A stretch of DNA of 64,000 nt from Harmothoe impar (Eukaryota > Annelida > Polychaeta > Phyllodocida > Polynoidae). A program made the position numbers and the translations under genes. Shown here in pieces: positions 9,095 through 19,605 of this stretch. Positions within the stretch are counted from its first letter, which is position 1, and every line of letters begins with the position of its first letter. Where the stretch lies: contig OX381707.1 of NCBI GenBank assembly GCA_947462335.1, forward strand, positions 80,128,610 through 80,192,609. The letters are read 5' to 3'. Under the pieces are notes generated by a model. It did no database searches. It saw nothing but the letters and a program-made list of their open reading frames with translations, and had not been told where the DNA came from.

Positions 9095-11950
9095 ATGGTA
9101 GATGAGTGCACTATACTACCGGGTAGAGGACTTAGTCTTATACATTTAAATGCTAGAAGCGTAAGAAATAAGTTTCCCCAGATAAAAACTGAATCATGGA
9201 ATAAGGGTTTAGATATTTTATGTTTTTCTGAAACATGGCTCACCTCTATTAATTTAGATGTTGACTTTGATTTACAAGGCTATAATTTGTTTAGAGTAGA
9301 CCGGGAACGAGAGATAAGAGCCGGAGGTGTATGTATCTATGTTAACGAGCAATTTGTCTGTGATAGTCTAACACTGTCCCATCTCAACAAAAGCACTGAA
9401 CAAATTGAGATACAGTGGCTGATTGTATCAAAGGGTAAGGCTAAAAAAGTTCTGATTGGAAATGTGTATCGTCCACCCTCAAACAGTGACAAATCTGTGT
9501 TTATACATGAATTAAACCAGCTGGTTGGTCAGATTGAAAATATTGATAAATATGATGTTATAATAACCGGAGATATGAATATAAATGTTCTCATTGATAG
9601 TAATGATAAAGACAATCTATACGGTACTTTGGGAGATTATTCTCTTCGCCAACTGATCACTGACCCCACCAGGATTGCAGAAACTCAAACATGCCTAGAT
9701 TTATTGTTTACGAATGTAGTACATGTAAATGCCCATGGCGTGGCTAATATAAATATCTCGGATCACTTACCGGTATTTATTAGAATTAAAAGAGATAAAA
9801 CTGTATACAATTCTAGACAATTTATTGGTCGCTCATATAAAAGTTATAATTGTGACAGATTTAAAACTGCATTGGGTAATGTTGACTGGTCGACTTTTGA
9901 TAATTCTGATGATGTTTCTGTGTGCTGGGACATGTATTTTAATACAATTTCCGGATTATTAGACCTGACTTGCCCGGTGAAAACTTTTAACATAAAAAAG
10001 AAAGACGAGCCTTGGCTCACACTCGAGTTGAAAACAAGGATAGCTGAAAAGAACTTAGCTTTAAAAAAGGCAAGGCGAACAAATTCAGTGGTAGACTGGT
10101 ACACAGCAAACACTCTCAAGAACCAAATATCGACGGATTGCAAAGAGGCTCACAGGTTGTTTGTGGTAGATGAGGCTCAAAGAAATGTTAATGATTCAAA
10201 GGAATTTTGGGCATCTATGAAAAAACTTCTCCCTGGTCGGAATGTTAAATCAAAACAAATAAATTTGAGGAACAATTTAGGAAATATAATAAATACTGAC
10301 GAAACAGCAAATTTTATAAACACTTTTTTCTCAGAAATAGGGCCCAAATTGGCCTCAAACCACATGAATGAATGGAGTTTTGAGGGAAGAACTGTTGACC
10401 AACAGATGTCTGACATTGTCATATCTGAGGATGAGGTTGTGAAAGTGATAAAAGATTTAAATATAAACAAATCCTCTGCTATGAATTACGTCTCAACACA
10501 GGTCTTCAGGGATTCAGTCCTTGCACTACCAGATAAATTCACTAAAATATTAACCTTGTCACTTAAATATTCGAAAATTCCGACCAGTTGGAAACAAGCA
10601 CGAGTGACTCCACTGCCGAAAGGTGGGGATCTGTCAAATGTTTCCAATTACAGGCCAATTAGCCAGTTGCCTGTTCCAGGGAAGGTATTAGAGAGAATAA
10701 TTCACACAAATTTATCGTTACATTTAGAAAATAATGAGGTGTTGTTGAAAGAACAAGGTGGCTATCGTAAAAAATGTTCAACGGTCGACACTATCAGCTC
10801 GTTAACTGATGATGTATTAAGAAACAGAAACAGGGGTATGGTGACATTAGCTGCTTTTATTGACATTAAAAAAGCGTTCGATTCTGTAAACTATTTAATA
10901 CTCTTTAAAAAACTGGATAAATATGGTATTAGGGGTAAAAACTTAGCGTGGATAAAAGAATATTTTATGGACAGAACTCAGGTTACCGTATCTAATAATA
11001 CAGTCTCTGATGTGGTTAATATGACGTGTGGGACCCCCCAAGGGAGTATATTAGGTCCTTTATTCTTTTTAATTTATGTCAATGACCTTAATACTAAATT
11101 TGCAAATGTTTCGACCCTAATGTATGCTGATGATACAGTTTTATATACGTCTGGCCACTCGCTTGAAATTTTGGCTCAAAATATGCAATCATCTCTCGAC
11201 AACTTTTGTTCATGGTCTTCAAAAAACAAATTAACCATTAATGAATCAAAAACCAAGCTGATGCTTTTCTCATCGTCAATTAAATCCAAAACCCTACTAG
11301 TAAGAAATTTAGAAATAAAAATAAATCAAGAAAAACTAAAATTTGTACCCACCTATAAATACCTTGGAATCATTTTAGATTACGAGTTGAACTTTAATCA
11401 CCACGTCAGAGAATTGAGAAAGAACCTGGGTTTTAAGTCTTACATGCTTGCCATTCTGAAATCGTATGTACCAACAGCTATTATGTTGATCATTTATAAG
11501 ACGTATGTGTTACCCCTGTTCGATTACGGTGATATTATTTACAATGGTACAACAAAAACCTCATCAAATCTTTTACAAACCATTCAGAATAGGTGCTTAA
11601 AATACTGCTTTAAGGTACCAATACTCACCTCGACCAATGTGATACATAAAAGAGCAAATCTACCCAAACTGCTAGACAGAAGAGTGTATCATGCCCAGAT
11701 ATATGGCTTTAAAAAATCCCGAAAAGTCGACGCCTTAAATATAAGACCAAGACACACGAGAGAGTCGGTAGCTCCACTTTTAAAATATTCTAATGTGATT
11801 TTATCCTCATACGAGAAATCTACTGAGGTCTTTGTAGCCCAAACCTGGAATGATTTAGATAAAAGTCTAAGAAATATTATAGAATCGTCTAAATTCAAAA
11901 TCGAAATGAAAGCCCTTTTAGCTGGCAAGATTGAATTGTATATTGATTAA
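9095..11950 (+). CDS. LINE ORF2: apurinic-type endonuclease plus reverse transcriptase
   Basis: The 951-residue protein drives target-primed reverse transcription. The N-terminal EEP endonuclease spans about residues 12-232 and keeps its motifs: LNARS (18-22), SETW (45-48), GDMN (159-162) and SDHLP (222-226). The reverse transcriptase (about 500-765) shows NYRPISQL, FIDIKKAFD, GTPQGSILGP and the catalytic YADD at 677-680. A KYLGIILD thumb-side motif follows. The C-terminal domain (to 951) has the WNDLD segment usual for CR1/jockey-type LINEs. There is no RNase H. The frame is free of stops, so the copy is young or potentially active. The ATG at 9095 is the first in frame, and endonuclease homology begins within a dozen residues. 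Assignment to the CR1/L2/jockey superclade rests on motif style, not on a tree. Confidence 0.93.
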   Translation: MVDECTILPGRGLSLIHLNARSVRNKFPQIKTESWNKGLDILCFSETWLTSINLDVDFDLQGYNLFRVDREREIRAGGVCIYVNEQFVCDSLTLSHLNKSTEQIEIQWLIVSKGKAKKVLIGNVYRPPSNSDKSVFIHELNQLVGQIENIDKYDVIITGDMNINVLIDSNDKDNLYGTLGDYSLRQLITDPTRIAETQTCLDLLFTNVVHVNAHGVANINISDHLPVFIRIKRDKTVYNSRQFIGRSYKSYNCDRFKTALGNVDWSTFDNSDDVSVCWDMYFNTISGLLDLTCPVKTFNIKKKDEPWLTLELKTRIAEKNLALKKARRTNSVVDWYTANTLKNQISTDCKEAHRLFVVDEAQRNVNDSKEFWASMKKLLPGRNVKSKQINLRNNLGNIINTDETANFINTFFSEIGPKLASNHMNEWSFEGRTVDQQMSDIVISEDEVVKVIKDLNINKSSAMNYVSTQVFRDSVLALPDKFTKILTLSLKYSKIPTSWKQARVTPLPKGGDLSNVSNYRPISQLPVPGKVLERIIHTNLSLHLENNEVLLKEQGGYRKKCSTVDTISSLTDDVLRNRNRGMVTLAAFIDIKKAFDSVNYLILFKKLDKYGIRGKNLAWIKEYFMDRTQVTVSNNTVSDVVNMTCGTPQGSILGPLFFLIYVNDLNTKFANVSTLMYADDTVLYTSGHSLEILAQNMQSSLDNFCSWSSKNKLTINESKTKLMLFSSSIKSKTLLVRNLEIKINQEKLKFVPTYKYLGIILDYELNFNHHVRELRKNLGFKSYMLAILKSYVPTAIMLIIYKTYVLPLFDYGDIIYNGTTKTSSNLLQTIQNRCLKYCFKVPILTSTNVIHKRANLPKLLDRRVYHAQIYGFKKSRKVDALNIRPRHTRESVAPLLKYSNVILSSYEKSTEVFVAQTWNDLDKSLRNIIESSKFKIEMKALLAGKIELYID

Positions 11951-12443
11951 TTGATTGTATCTGATCAACTGTATCTGTGTATAAAATGTGTCTAAGTTTC
12001 TCTACACTACCGGTAAATTAATGCGCTCGGAACACAGTAGCTAAATGATAATTGATGTCGTATACAATTGTGATATATTTTTGCTATTAAAATAGAATGT
12101 CAAGACGTAATCCTATTCTACAAGCCAATGTATATTAAATCCCACAATACTTAAAATGTTTATCAATAACCGTTAGTCCTGTACAGTTCTGTATCGTCCA
12201 TCTTGCTCTCTAGAGAACAGGTTTATAATCGATACTCTGTGATAAATACTAAGGTTAGCACTTAAAATCAGCCATGCTGAGTGCTACCCTCATCTTTATT
12301 GACTGTGTCATAGTACTTATACGGTATATCATCCTTTTATTATTGTACATTTACATTGATCTCATACGACGTAAACCGAGTAAACATGTTGTGCACACCT
12401 TCAAAGGATGAACGAAGACACCAAATGTAAAATTATTGTGGTC

Positions 12444-12449
12444 AATAAA
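12444..12449 (+). terminator. Poly(A) signal of the LINE
   Basis: AATAAA lies 17 bases ahead of a 12-A tract, the usual arrangement at the 3' end of a retrotransposed LINE copy. Confidence 0.75.
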
Positions 12450-12504
12450 TGATTAAAACACCTCCAAAAAAAAAAAATCTTTGTCCAGCACCAATAATGG
12501 GCCA

Positions 12505-12775
12505 CTACTGCTGGTGTCCATAGGGTAGAAGTCTTCATTATCTATATTATCTGGGGAAGGACTCATTTTACACAAACCCCTCAAAACTGTGTATGATAAT
12601 CTGAAAGAGCTTTAGTGACAAGTGGTTTGGCTTTGGCGGATCACCCTATTTCTGTCCCCGACCACCAGATGGCAGCAAATGTTAACATTGATTTCGAAGG
12701 ACAGGGCCAATGAGTTGAAGCTGAACCTATCACACAGTGCTGCCACCTGTCGCCTCCTATCTGCATTTTACCCGA
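12505..12775. repeat. Dispersed repeat with CTCF-like motif, copy 1
   Basis: Segments match 18140-18500: GGGTAGA near the start, GATAATCTGA(A/G)AGAGCTTTAG, then the block around CCACCAGATGGCAG (12662-12675), then CACA(G/C)TG...GCCACCTG. This copy lacks the middle of the other. The 14-base core fits the bilaterian CTCF consensus CCASYAGRKGGC. Confidence 0.65.
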
Positions 12776-12818
12776 AACAGACTTTTCTGCTTTGTTTTTG
12801 TCACCATGTTTTTACAAG

Positions 12819-12831
12819 CATATATATATAT

Positions 12832-12895
<64 letters not shown>
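12819..12895. repeat. (TA)n microsatellite
   Basis: About 75 bases of almost pure TA with one AA interruption. The frames that read Tyr-Ile repeats through it are artefacts. Confidence 0.95.
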
Positions 12896-12896
<1 letters not shown>

Positions 12897-14267
12897 CATG
12901 AAAATAAACTATCACTGATGCATGTACCCAGGCACATTTGTAGAGTTACAACTCAGCGCTCATGCTTTGCTCTTGTATTATACAAAGCTTTGGTCAGACA
13001 AAACCTCATGCTTGTGACAGCTATCCCTACATAGCTCCTACTTGTCTGGTTTTGATTCCACTCGACAAAAGCTCGGGCTAAAATATTTAAATAAAAAGGT
13101 GTCAGTTTACCAACCCTAGCTAGCAAAACAGAGCAGACCGAAACATTGTTATTTAATTTTGTAATTAAAATAGCCTTTTTTGGTTCATCTATAGTAAACT
13201 CGAGGGTTTACAAGTTGAGGTCACGGTCCACTAGTAGGTAACATTGTTTACAAGTAGATTACTTAATACTTTCCTATTTTTGTTGGCCTTATCCGCATTT
13301 GGTGTGGGTGCAAGTGGTGACTAGTGGCTGTGGAGGTAAGTAATATCGATGAATGATGAACCCACGGGTGCTTTCATTACATTTCTATTACAGACCGCCA
13401 TAATCTACTGTCTAAAATTGAAAATAGGATCCTTGTATCGCTGTGTAATTTTGCCTGAAAACATTAATTTGCTGTGCGTCTTCTTCCTCGTGTTGTTTAG
13501 TTCTGCATTTGTATGAGCCTTCATTTAGTCGTAAATATTTTCCCTTTAGAGCTTTCTCTATGTCATAGTTTGTGACTAACGTATATCAATAAATAAATAA
13601 GCATGATTTTTAAATCATAAACGACACAACTAGAATACAAATAGATAAGGATGTATAGTGTAAAAAGATTTAATAGACCTGTCCATAAGCTTACACATGG
13701 ACCATGGAAAGCTATTGGAGATATCCATTTAGCTTACAATAAAGGTCCAAGATTATACAAAACAAAACAAGTTGAATTGGTTTTTAGTGTTTTCATTGGG
13801 GAATTCTACATCTAGAAAGTAGGCCTATTGAAGTTTCGTCTATAATCAATAGATATCACGCAATTCTTTAATTGGAACGTGTTAAGTAAAATTGATTATC
13901 GCATTTTAAGACTCCTATGTACCTAATGCAAAAAGTCCAATAATAGCAAAAACACAAATATATATTAGAATTAATGGCTTTTTAGATGTATGTATAATGA
14001 ATTGCTTGCACATTTTCATCGCTATAATTATTTTTGTATTTGAACAGCTAAGCTAGAATTGATACACTTACAAAAGGAAACCTTACAGCGTTTAAGTGAC
14101 GTTAAATGGTAAGAAATTAACCAATGTTTGCAACATATAGTATTTCTATTGATTCACCTGTTGTTGTCCCTCATGTATTTAACTTAATACCTTTCCATTG
14201 TAGGAAATCGATATCTACTACTTTAATTTGTAAATCCATGATAATGTTATGAAAATTGTATGCCTGA
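12896..14267. other. No gene seen
   Basis: AT-rich unique-looking sequence. The minus-strand gene ends at 14268; its 3' UTR should run into this stretch. The only poly(A)-like signal close by on the minus strand is ATTAAA near 14222. Nothing else is recognised. Confidence 0.5.
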
Positions 14268-16894
14268 TCAGTCAGAATCTGAGAACTGCGGGAGTTCATC
14301 AGAAGTAACATTAACCGCAGTAATCTTGCTACTAGAAAAGTGATTCACAGTAACACCACTATTATTAAATACTGCCCCAGTAAACATGCCCTGCAAAGTA
14401 GTAGCGATTTCCTTCTGGGCTGAGCTTTTCTTCTTTGGTTGTTTTGGACAAATGGCAGCATCGCTAGACCTCTTTCTAGATTGAACCGACTGTAGCCTTT
14501 TTGTTTGTATCTGACCTTCAACTGAATTTACCACCTGAAAGGAAGGAAAATATTGAAACATTATTGAAACATATTTATTGCCTCGCTTTGTGCATCGAAA
14601 CTATAAAATAATCTCATATATTTCATGTAATGCAATGATAAAAATATCAGACCTGAAACACTTCTCTTTATCCCATATTACCAGTGGACGCCACTTGTAC
14701 TAATGAAAGGTGTGTGAACACAGTTACAAATTACATTTCTTCACATTGTGAAACCTTTCTCTTGTCCTACTGGAGGCATCTCGTAGAGAATAATATCTAC
14801 ATTGCCTAACATGTTACGTAGTGGAGTCGCATGCATCCCCACCCACCTTTATATCTAAATAGTTCCTATGTTAATCCACTCAAACATGTCATGTTTTCAT
14901 CTGAGTGTAAATAATGTATTTGATGGTCTGTTTTAAAGCCCATTGCCAACATATATATGCCAAAGAAGAGTGTATGTAACATTTATATAACAGTTATAAA
15001 ACAGTTATAGCATGTAGTACTTCACTTCATGAAATGCATCATAAAGCTACAAGATCACGTTTTAGGAGTAATATGCATCAAATCACTTACCTTTGAATCT
15101 TTAACATATCCCTCGTCATCACTGTCATAATCTGTTTCTTCATGCAAGATATCATCTTCAAGAGAAGAGGTTCCTAGATCTTCAATATTGACTGCATTAT
15201 AGGCACTGAACGTTTTTGGAGTTGATAGTGCTGACTCTGTAACGTTGTTTTCTTCAAATATGTCCTCATCCAATGACTTAAGAAACTCAGGAGTTAACTC
15301 GTTTGTATAGTCTACAAAAAAAAAGATTACCGTAAATTCTCGCGTATAAGCGGCGACTTGTACGCGAGTCAGACTGAGCTTTCTTTTGATACCAAACATG
15401 CCTATATAGGGTGCGGCTTATACGAGAGTTTTTATTAGTATATTACAGTACCAAAATCGGAATATTCAGACCCCCTCTGCGGCTAATATAATTTGTCAAA
15501 GTTATGGGTGCGGCTTGTACGCGGGTTAGGCTTATACGTGAGAATTTATGGTAATGTATTTTGGGATTGAATACGGGAAGTACCTGGCATAAAATCATGA
15601 GTTATGCAGTTTAGGGGCTGAGGAAGGTCAAAGCAGAAAGTTCTTAATATGCTTATACAAGTAAACTATATTTAGCCAAGATGTATACCTTTTAATAAAA
15701 GGTATATATCTTGGCTCCTTGCAATACTTTTTGATACATCCCTTACCCTAGCAGTTCAGTTTTTATGGCCTCATGAAGTAGATTGTCATCATTTCGGGTG
15801 ATTCCGAGATGGAAAATACATAGATATTTCTTGGTTTTAAATATATCATAGTGACTCCTAATATTGTATTCAACCTGGTACAACATGTATCTTAAGGCAG
15901 ACCAAAAATGAATATCCTAAGAAAATGACTTCTTGAGATGTAGCCCGATCAATTTTGAATATTAATCAAAATTATGAAAATTGCTCTCATGTTGATATAC
16001 ATATGTCTGCCATGTTTTAACAGATAACAATCGTTTGCTTAAGTGTGATTGCTTCTTATTGAGAAATCAGCCCCTGAGCTCTTCTCTAGCATCATAGAAC
16101 CCGGACTAAGGGTTGAACTTACAAGATAGCCAGCAAGTCTAGAGTAACATAAATAATATATGTTATCTTATACAGGCACGCGATAGTGCATAGCCTATTG
16201 ATTGTCAGGGTAAATAAAACGTGAAGTAACATCAAACCCCTACACTATTATGGGCTACTTACCCTCTTCATAATACTGCTGATGTAATGGGGCTACGGGT
16301 GGCTCTTGTCCATCATAATCAGATTTATTTAGCCCCAAAACCTGGTCGATTACATGGTCCTGGTTGGATAGGAAGAGGGCTCTCATGAAGCCATGGAACT
16401 TCCACGTTGGTTTTCTTTGCAGGAGGTCTAATAAATCTAATACTTGAACTGCGTTAGTTTTCCCTCCCTGGATAACAGAAACAAACTGCATGAATTTTGG
16501 TCATGGCTTTGTATGTGCTTCGTTTAATAAAAACATACCTTTTCTGTAAGTGACCTGTTTTACTCAGTGGAATTGCCGACATTAAAAAACTCTTTTACAT
16601 TATGGGACCTTTATTAATTATTGTTGCTAGACCCAGACAAAAAAACAGAATAATGCATATTGTATTAAACGTATTAAAAAATATTTAACCACAAACCTTC
16701 AACTCCTCAACTTCGCTCCTATGTAAAACATTAAGTTGACGAAGGTGTGGCCACAGCTCAGACATTCGTACAATATCAGCTAAATCAGCACCTTTGCTAG
16801 GCAGGAGTTCTCCATACTTCTCGGATTTTACCAGAATTCCTTGTTCTTTCTCATTCGCCTCTTTCCAAAGTGGTGCATTATGTCCGGAAGCCAT
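14268..16894 (-). CDS. CARD-like protein with acidic and basic tail regions; four coding exons
   Basis: Coding exons on the minus strand are 16894-16697 (66 codons), 16467-16263, 15311-15091 and 14534-14268 (stop). All junctions are GT-AG (donors GTTTGT, GTAAGT, GTAAGT), and phases agree at each join (0, 1, 0). The total is 891 nt, or 296 residues. Residues about 20-130 form a helical, Leu-rich death-fold-like region: WPHLRQLNVL, then LDLLDLLQRKPTWKFHGFMR, a typical CARD second half. Exon 4 is strongly acidic (EETDYDSDDEG). Exon 5 carries basic clusters (SRKR, PKKKS), possibly a nuclear signal, and ends DELPQFSDSD. A noncoding 5' exon appears to end at 17188 and splice to 16900. The likely role is adaptor or signalling through homotypic CARD contact. 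The CARD call is by pattern only and the family is unnamed. Confidence 0.75.
15326..15555. mobile_element. MITE with 25-bp inverted ends, inside the CARD-like gene's intron
   Basis: Left end ATTACCGTAAATTCTCGCGT pairs with the right end reading ATTACCATAAATTCTCACGT on the other strand. The interior is also built of GCGGCTTATACGCG-like repeats. The element is 230 bp long. Its edge is only 13 bp from the splice acceptor of exon 4 (AG at 15313-15312). Confidence 0.8.
15674..15716. repeat. 43-base palindrome
   Basis: AGCCAAGAT at 15674 pairs with ATCTTGGCT ending at 15716, and GTATACCTTTTA with TAAAAGGTATAT inside it. The loop is almost absent. It lies in the intron between coding exons 2 and 3 of the CARD-like gene. 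Confidence 0.8.
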
Positions 16895-16899
16895 TGTGC

Positions 16900-17188
16900 C
16901 CTATGAAGCAATTGATGGGTAGGTCAGCCTCCATAATATATGTTTGTTTACATTGCATTAAATCCCTCATAATAAAGCTGTAACTGGGTTAGGTTCTCCT
17001 CATACGCCTTACTAGTACACTACTACTGCACTACTACTGCCCTTGTATATTCTAAACAGCTCGCACTATATTTATGTCTGTATATCGATTGGCTAGCATA
17101 TAAACTGTTTTTGTTTGATGATACACAGATTTCCTTCTTTATACAATTATAATATCAATGTTACACACAAAATATGCTTTACATACCT
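16900..17188 (-). other. 5' UTR intron of the CARD-like gene
   Basis: On the minus strand a donor-like ACATGCAAG^GTATGT lies at about 17188. A good acceptor, GCTTCATAG^GGCACAATGG, comes six bases before the start codon. The sequence upstream of 17188 would be the leader exon and promoter. The acceptor is convincing, the donor less so. Confidence 0.5.
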
Positions 17189-18139
17189 TGCATGTTAGTA
17201 TAAATTATCCAAATATGTTCTGAGGATACAAGTCACAGTTTCTGTGTGCTGCCCGATTCAATCCACTTCCGGCACTTGTCAAAAGGCCGCAAGTTGTGTT
17301 TCATATCACCTGACCTTGCTTAGCAAAACAGTGCCGGCCCTAATATGTCTTAATACAACATATCACTTTCCACAATTGTAGAATTATACTTGACTGTAGT
17401 CAGGGAAAAGCTGTGTGGGTAAAATGCAACGTTTGAGCAAAAATTTCAATATAAAAAAGTGTTAAAGGCTATTATTCATATATCTTCTTGGAACAAAGCT
17501 GTAACTTGTTTGGTCTATTCAGGTGCAACTTTCTCGGTATCTTTCCCACTACTTTAATCAGCACATCTGTTGAGACATGTTGTTTATCAGTTGACCCAAA
17601 ACGTTATCTGTAATGTAAACACAAACGCTATTCTTAAGATAACTAAATGGTTTCGTACAACTGTCCCATAGAGAATGATAATGTTGACAGAAAAAGTACA
17701 ATCCAATACATACAGTGGCAACAAGCAATATATAATATCAGTAGATTGCATCGCAAGAGGATATCACAGGATATAATGACATCTCAAAATATGCCTCTAT
17801 ATTGGTGAAAATATTAATGGGCAACACAGCGACTCTGGACAGACAGAGTCACAAAACAAAGTTTAATCAAAGTCAATGGGGCAACACTGGCTAAAAATGG
17901 CTGGTTTCCGCCGGGGCAGTTGTATGCATATAAAGCATGTCTGCAACATTTGAAAGACAGTTGCATGCTCGCATTATTGTGTGAGCCGGGTATATTTCGA
18001 ATCTATTTTATTATGGTTCTAATATATTTCCCAAATGAGATGCCAGTGGCAGAAAATGTTTCGACATCATAAAATGACAGCTTTGATATATAAATAGTAT
18101 ATATACCCTATCCTCTGGATTAGGAGTACAGTTTTACTG
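17189..18139. other. No gene seen (candidate promoter side of the CARD-like gene)
   Basis: No open frame and no repeat family was recognised. The part next to 17189-17330 is the expected promoter of the minus-strand gene. Confidence 0.4.
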
Positions 18140-18500
18140 TACTCTACTGGTATGTACACAGGGTAGAGGTTTGAACTTATTTTAAATGAACCCCTCGAGA
18201 CGTTTTGCGATAATCTGAGAGAGCTTTAGATTTCAGCCCAGTAAATAAGTGCTAGGTTGTGTCAGCCTTGGGCATACCCAAGCACAGCCAATAGGGTTGG
18301 TCGGGGTATTTCCATTGCTTGCACAAGCTCACCCTCCTTTACTTGGAGTTGTTTGGCTTTTAGGCAGGTCCCCCTAGTTTTGTTCCCGACCACCAGATGG
18401 CAGTAGGAGCCTACAGTGTGGACGGGACCAACTGGGGACCAATGGCTAAAGGCTGAATCCACCACACTGTTACGCCACCTGGTGCCTTATAGCTGAATTA
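18140..18500. repeat. Dispersed repeat with two opposed CTCF-like motifs, copy 2
   Basis: This is the fuller copy of the repeat at 12505-12775. It holds CCACCAGATGGCAG at 18390-18403. About 70 bp on, in the opposite sense, it holds GCCACCTGGTGCC (18474-18486), which reads GGCACCAGGTGGC on the minus strand. Short ORFs in both strands here are not conserved between the two copies. Confidence 0.65.
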
Positions 18501-19006
18501 TATAACAGTAGATTGTAAGGAGTTGCTCCGCACCATATTACACTATATTATATAGTGTGGGTCCGATACCGGTCACCTTGATGGCTTAGGCCGCCTGTCC
18601 TGAACCTATCCCCACGCGGTACGGTATTATGTCAGCCAGCGCCTGAGATCCGGTCCCTTTTGCCAGGTGGTGATTGGGATGTTACCTGTATCCTCCATGA
18701 GGCATCAGGTATCCTCTTTCTATTCAGCCGTGCTTTATCTTGGTCTTACTTTAAGTATAGTACATTTTGTAAATCAGAACTGATGTATGTGATATCTGTG
18801 TCTTATATTGTCGGATTGAGGGAGGAACAGTTTCTCTTATGACACTACATATCAATACATCCCCAGAAATAATTATCATCACCGATAATAAGTAGGTCGT
18901 AACTGTAATTATGATGCTATGTTCTCATTCTTAATATTAGAAATGTATAACACTACATAAGAAATATGAGTTTTTTCTCATGTGTGCATTGTTTAAAACA
19001 TCTTAC

Positions 19007-19204
19007 CTTCAAACGGTCTACTTCATGCCTATTTAAAACATTGAGTTGCCGAAGATGTGGCCACATATCATGTAGCTGTACAATATCACACACATCAGCA
19101 AATGTATCGTTCAAAAGTTTTCCAAATTGTTTTGATTGGCAAAGAACTTCTTGTTCATTTTCATTATCTTTATCCCAGAGTTGTGTGCTAGATTTAGAAG
19201 TCAT
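19007..19204 (-). CDS. Duplicate first coding exon of the CARD-like gene
   Basis: An ATG at 19204 opens 66 codons ending at a donor, GAAG^GTAAGATG (GT at 19006-19005), phase 0. Length and phase match the first coding exon of the gene at 16894. About half the residues are identical by eye, with WPHLRQLNVL perfectly kept. An acceptor-like GATCAG lies just ahead of the ATG, as in the other copy. No second exon follows before the next gene copy. It is therefore either an orphan left by a partial tandem duplication or an alternative first exon splicing to 16467, which the phase allows. Confidence 0.65.
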
Positions 19205-19394
19205 TGTGCTCTGATCGATAAGATGTGAAGGTCAGCCTTCCTATCTGTCTTATAATACTTTTGATTCCCCCAGACTGTGTTAGGATGTAGAGTGTGCTAT
19301 TCAAGCTCATTACGAGTACAATATATCATATACTGGAAATCTGTGGACAACAAAATTAGAAAGGAGTAGTACAGTCCGTGTTAACTTATGTGTA

Positions 19395-19605
19395 GACTAC
19401 TGTAAAACCCCACCTTAAGGATGATTTATTTGGGGATTTTCTAGAATCGGGGGGTCATCTTAAGGGCAGGGTTTTTTATACGTTGGAATTAAATGAAAAC
19501 GATTTTATAATGTTTTTTCTTTGTACAAGACAATTTCTTTCTAAAGTAAGGGGGTCGTCTTAAAGTTGGAGTCGTCTTAAAGTTTTAAGGTACTAATTTA
19601 CTGTT
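19395..19605. repeat. Possible MITE-like element (CTTAAGG/GTCTTAAAG ends)
   Basis: ACCTTAAGG near 19412 is answered by GTCTTAAAGTTTTAAGGT near 19573-19590, and GGGGGTCATCTTAAGG by GGGGGTCGTCTTAAAG. The inverted ends are imperfect, so boundaries are approximate. Confidence 0.4.

Larger units (their letters stand above)
8840..12477 (+). mobile_element. LINE (non-LTR retrotransposon), CR1/jockey-like, with poly(A) tail
   Basis: The element holds one long ORF (9095-11950), a 3' UTR of about 500 bp with AATAAA at 12444, and a 12-base A tract at 12466-12477 that marks the 3' end. The 5' boundary is not certain: the 62-bp repeats from 8702 may belong to it. No clear target-site duplication was found by eye. 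No full ORF1 is visible. A short open frame without an ATG (8839-9105) ends 11 bases inside the start of the main ORF, so the copy may be 5'-truncated. Confidence 0.85.

Noticed and set aside
8839..9105. Short open frame before LINE ORF2 as ORF1
   Set aside because: No ATG start, no zinc knuckle or RNA-binding motif; too short for ORF1. Its overlap with the ORF2 start may be chance.
12622..13034. Open frames with Tyr-Ile repeats across the TA tract
   Set aside because: The repeats are translation of a microsatellite; the same holds at 26031-26228.
18262..18465. 67-codon minus-strand ORF
   Set aside because: It lies within the dispersed CTCF-motif repeat and is not open in the other copy.
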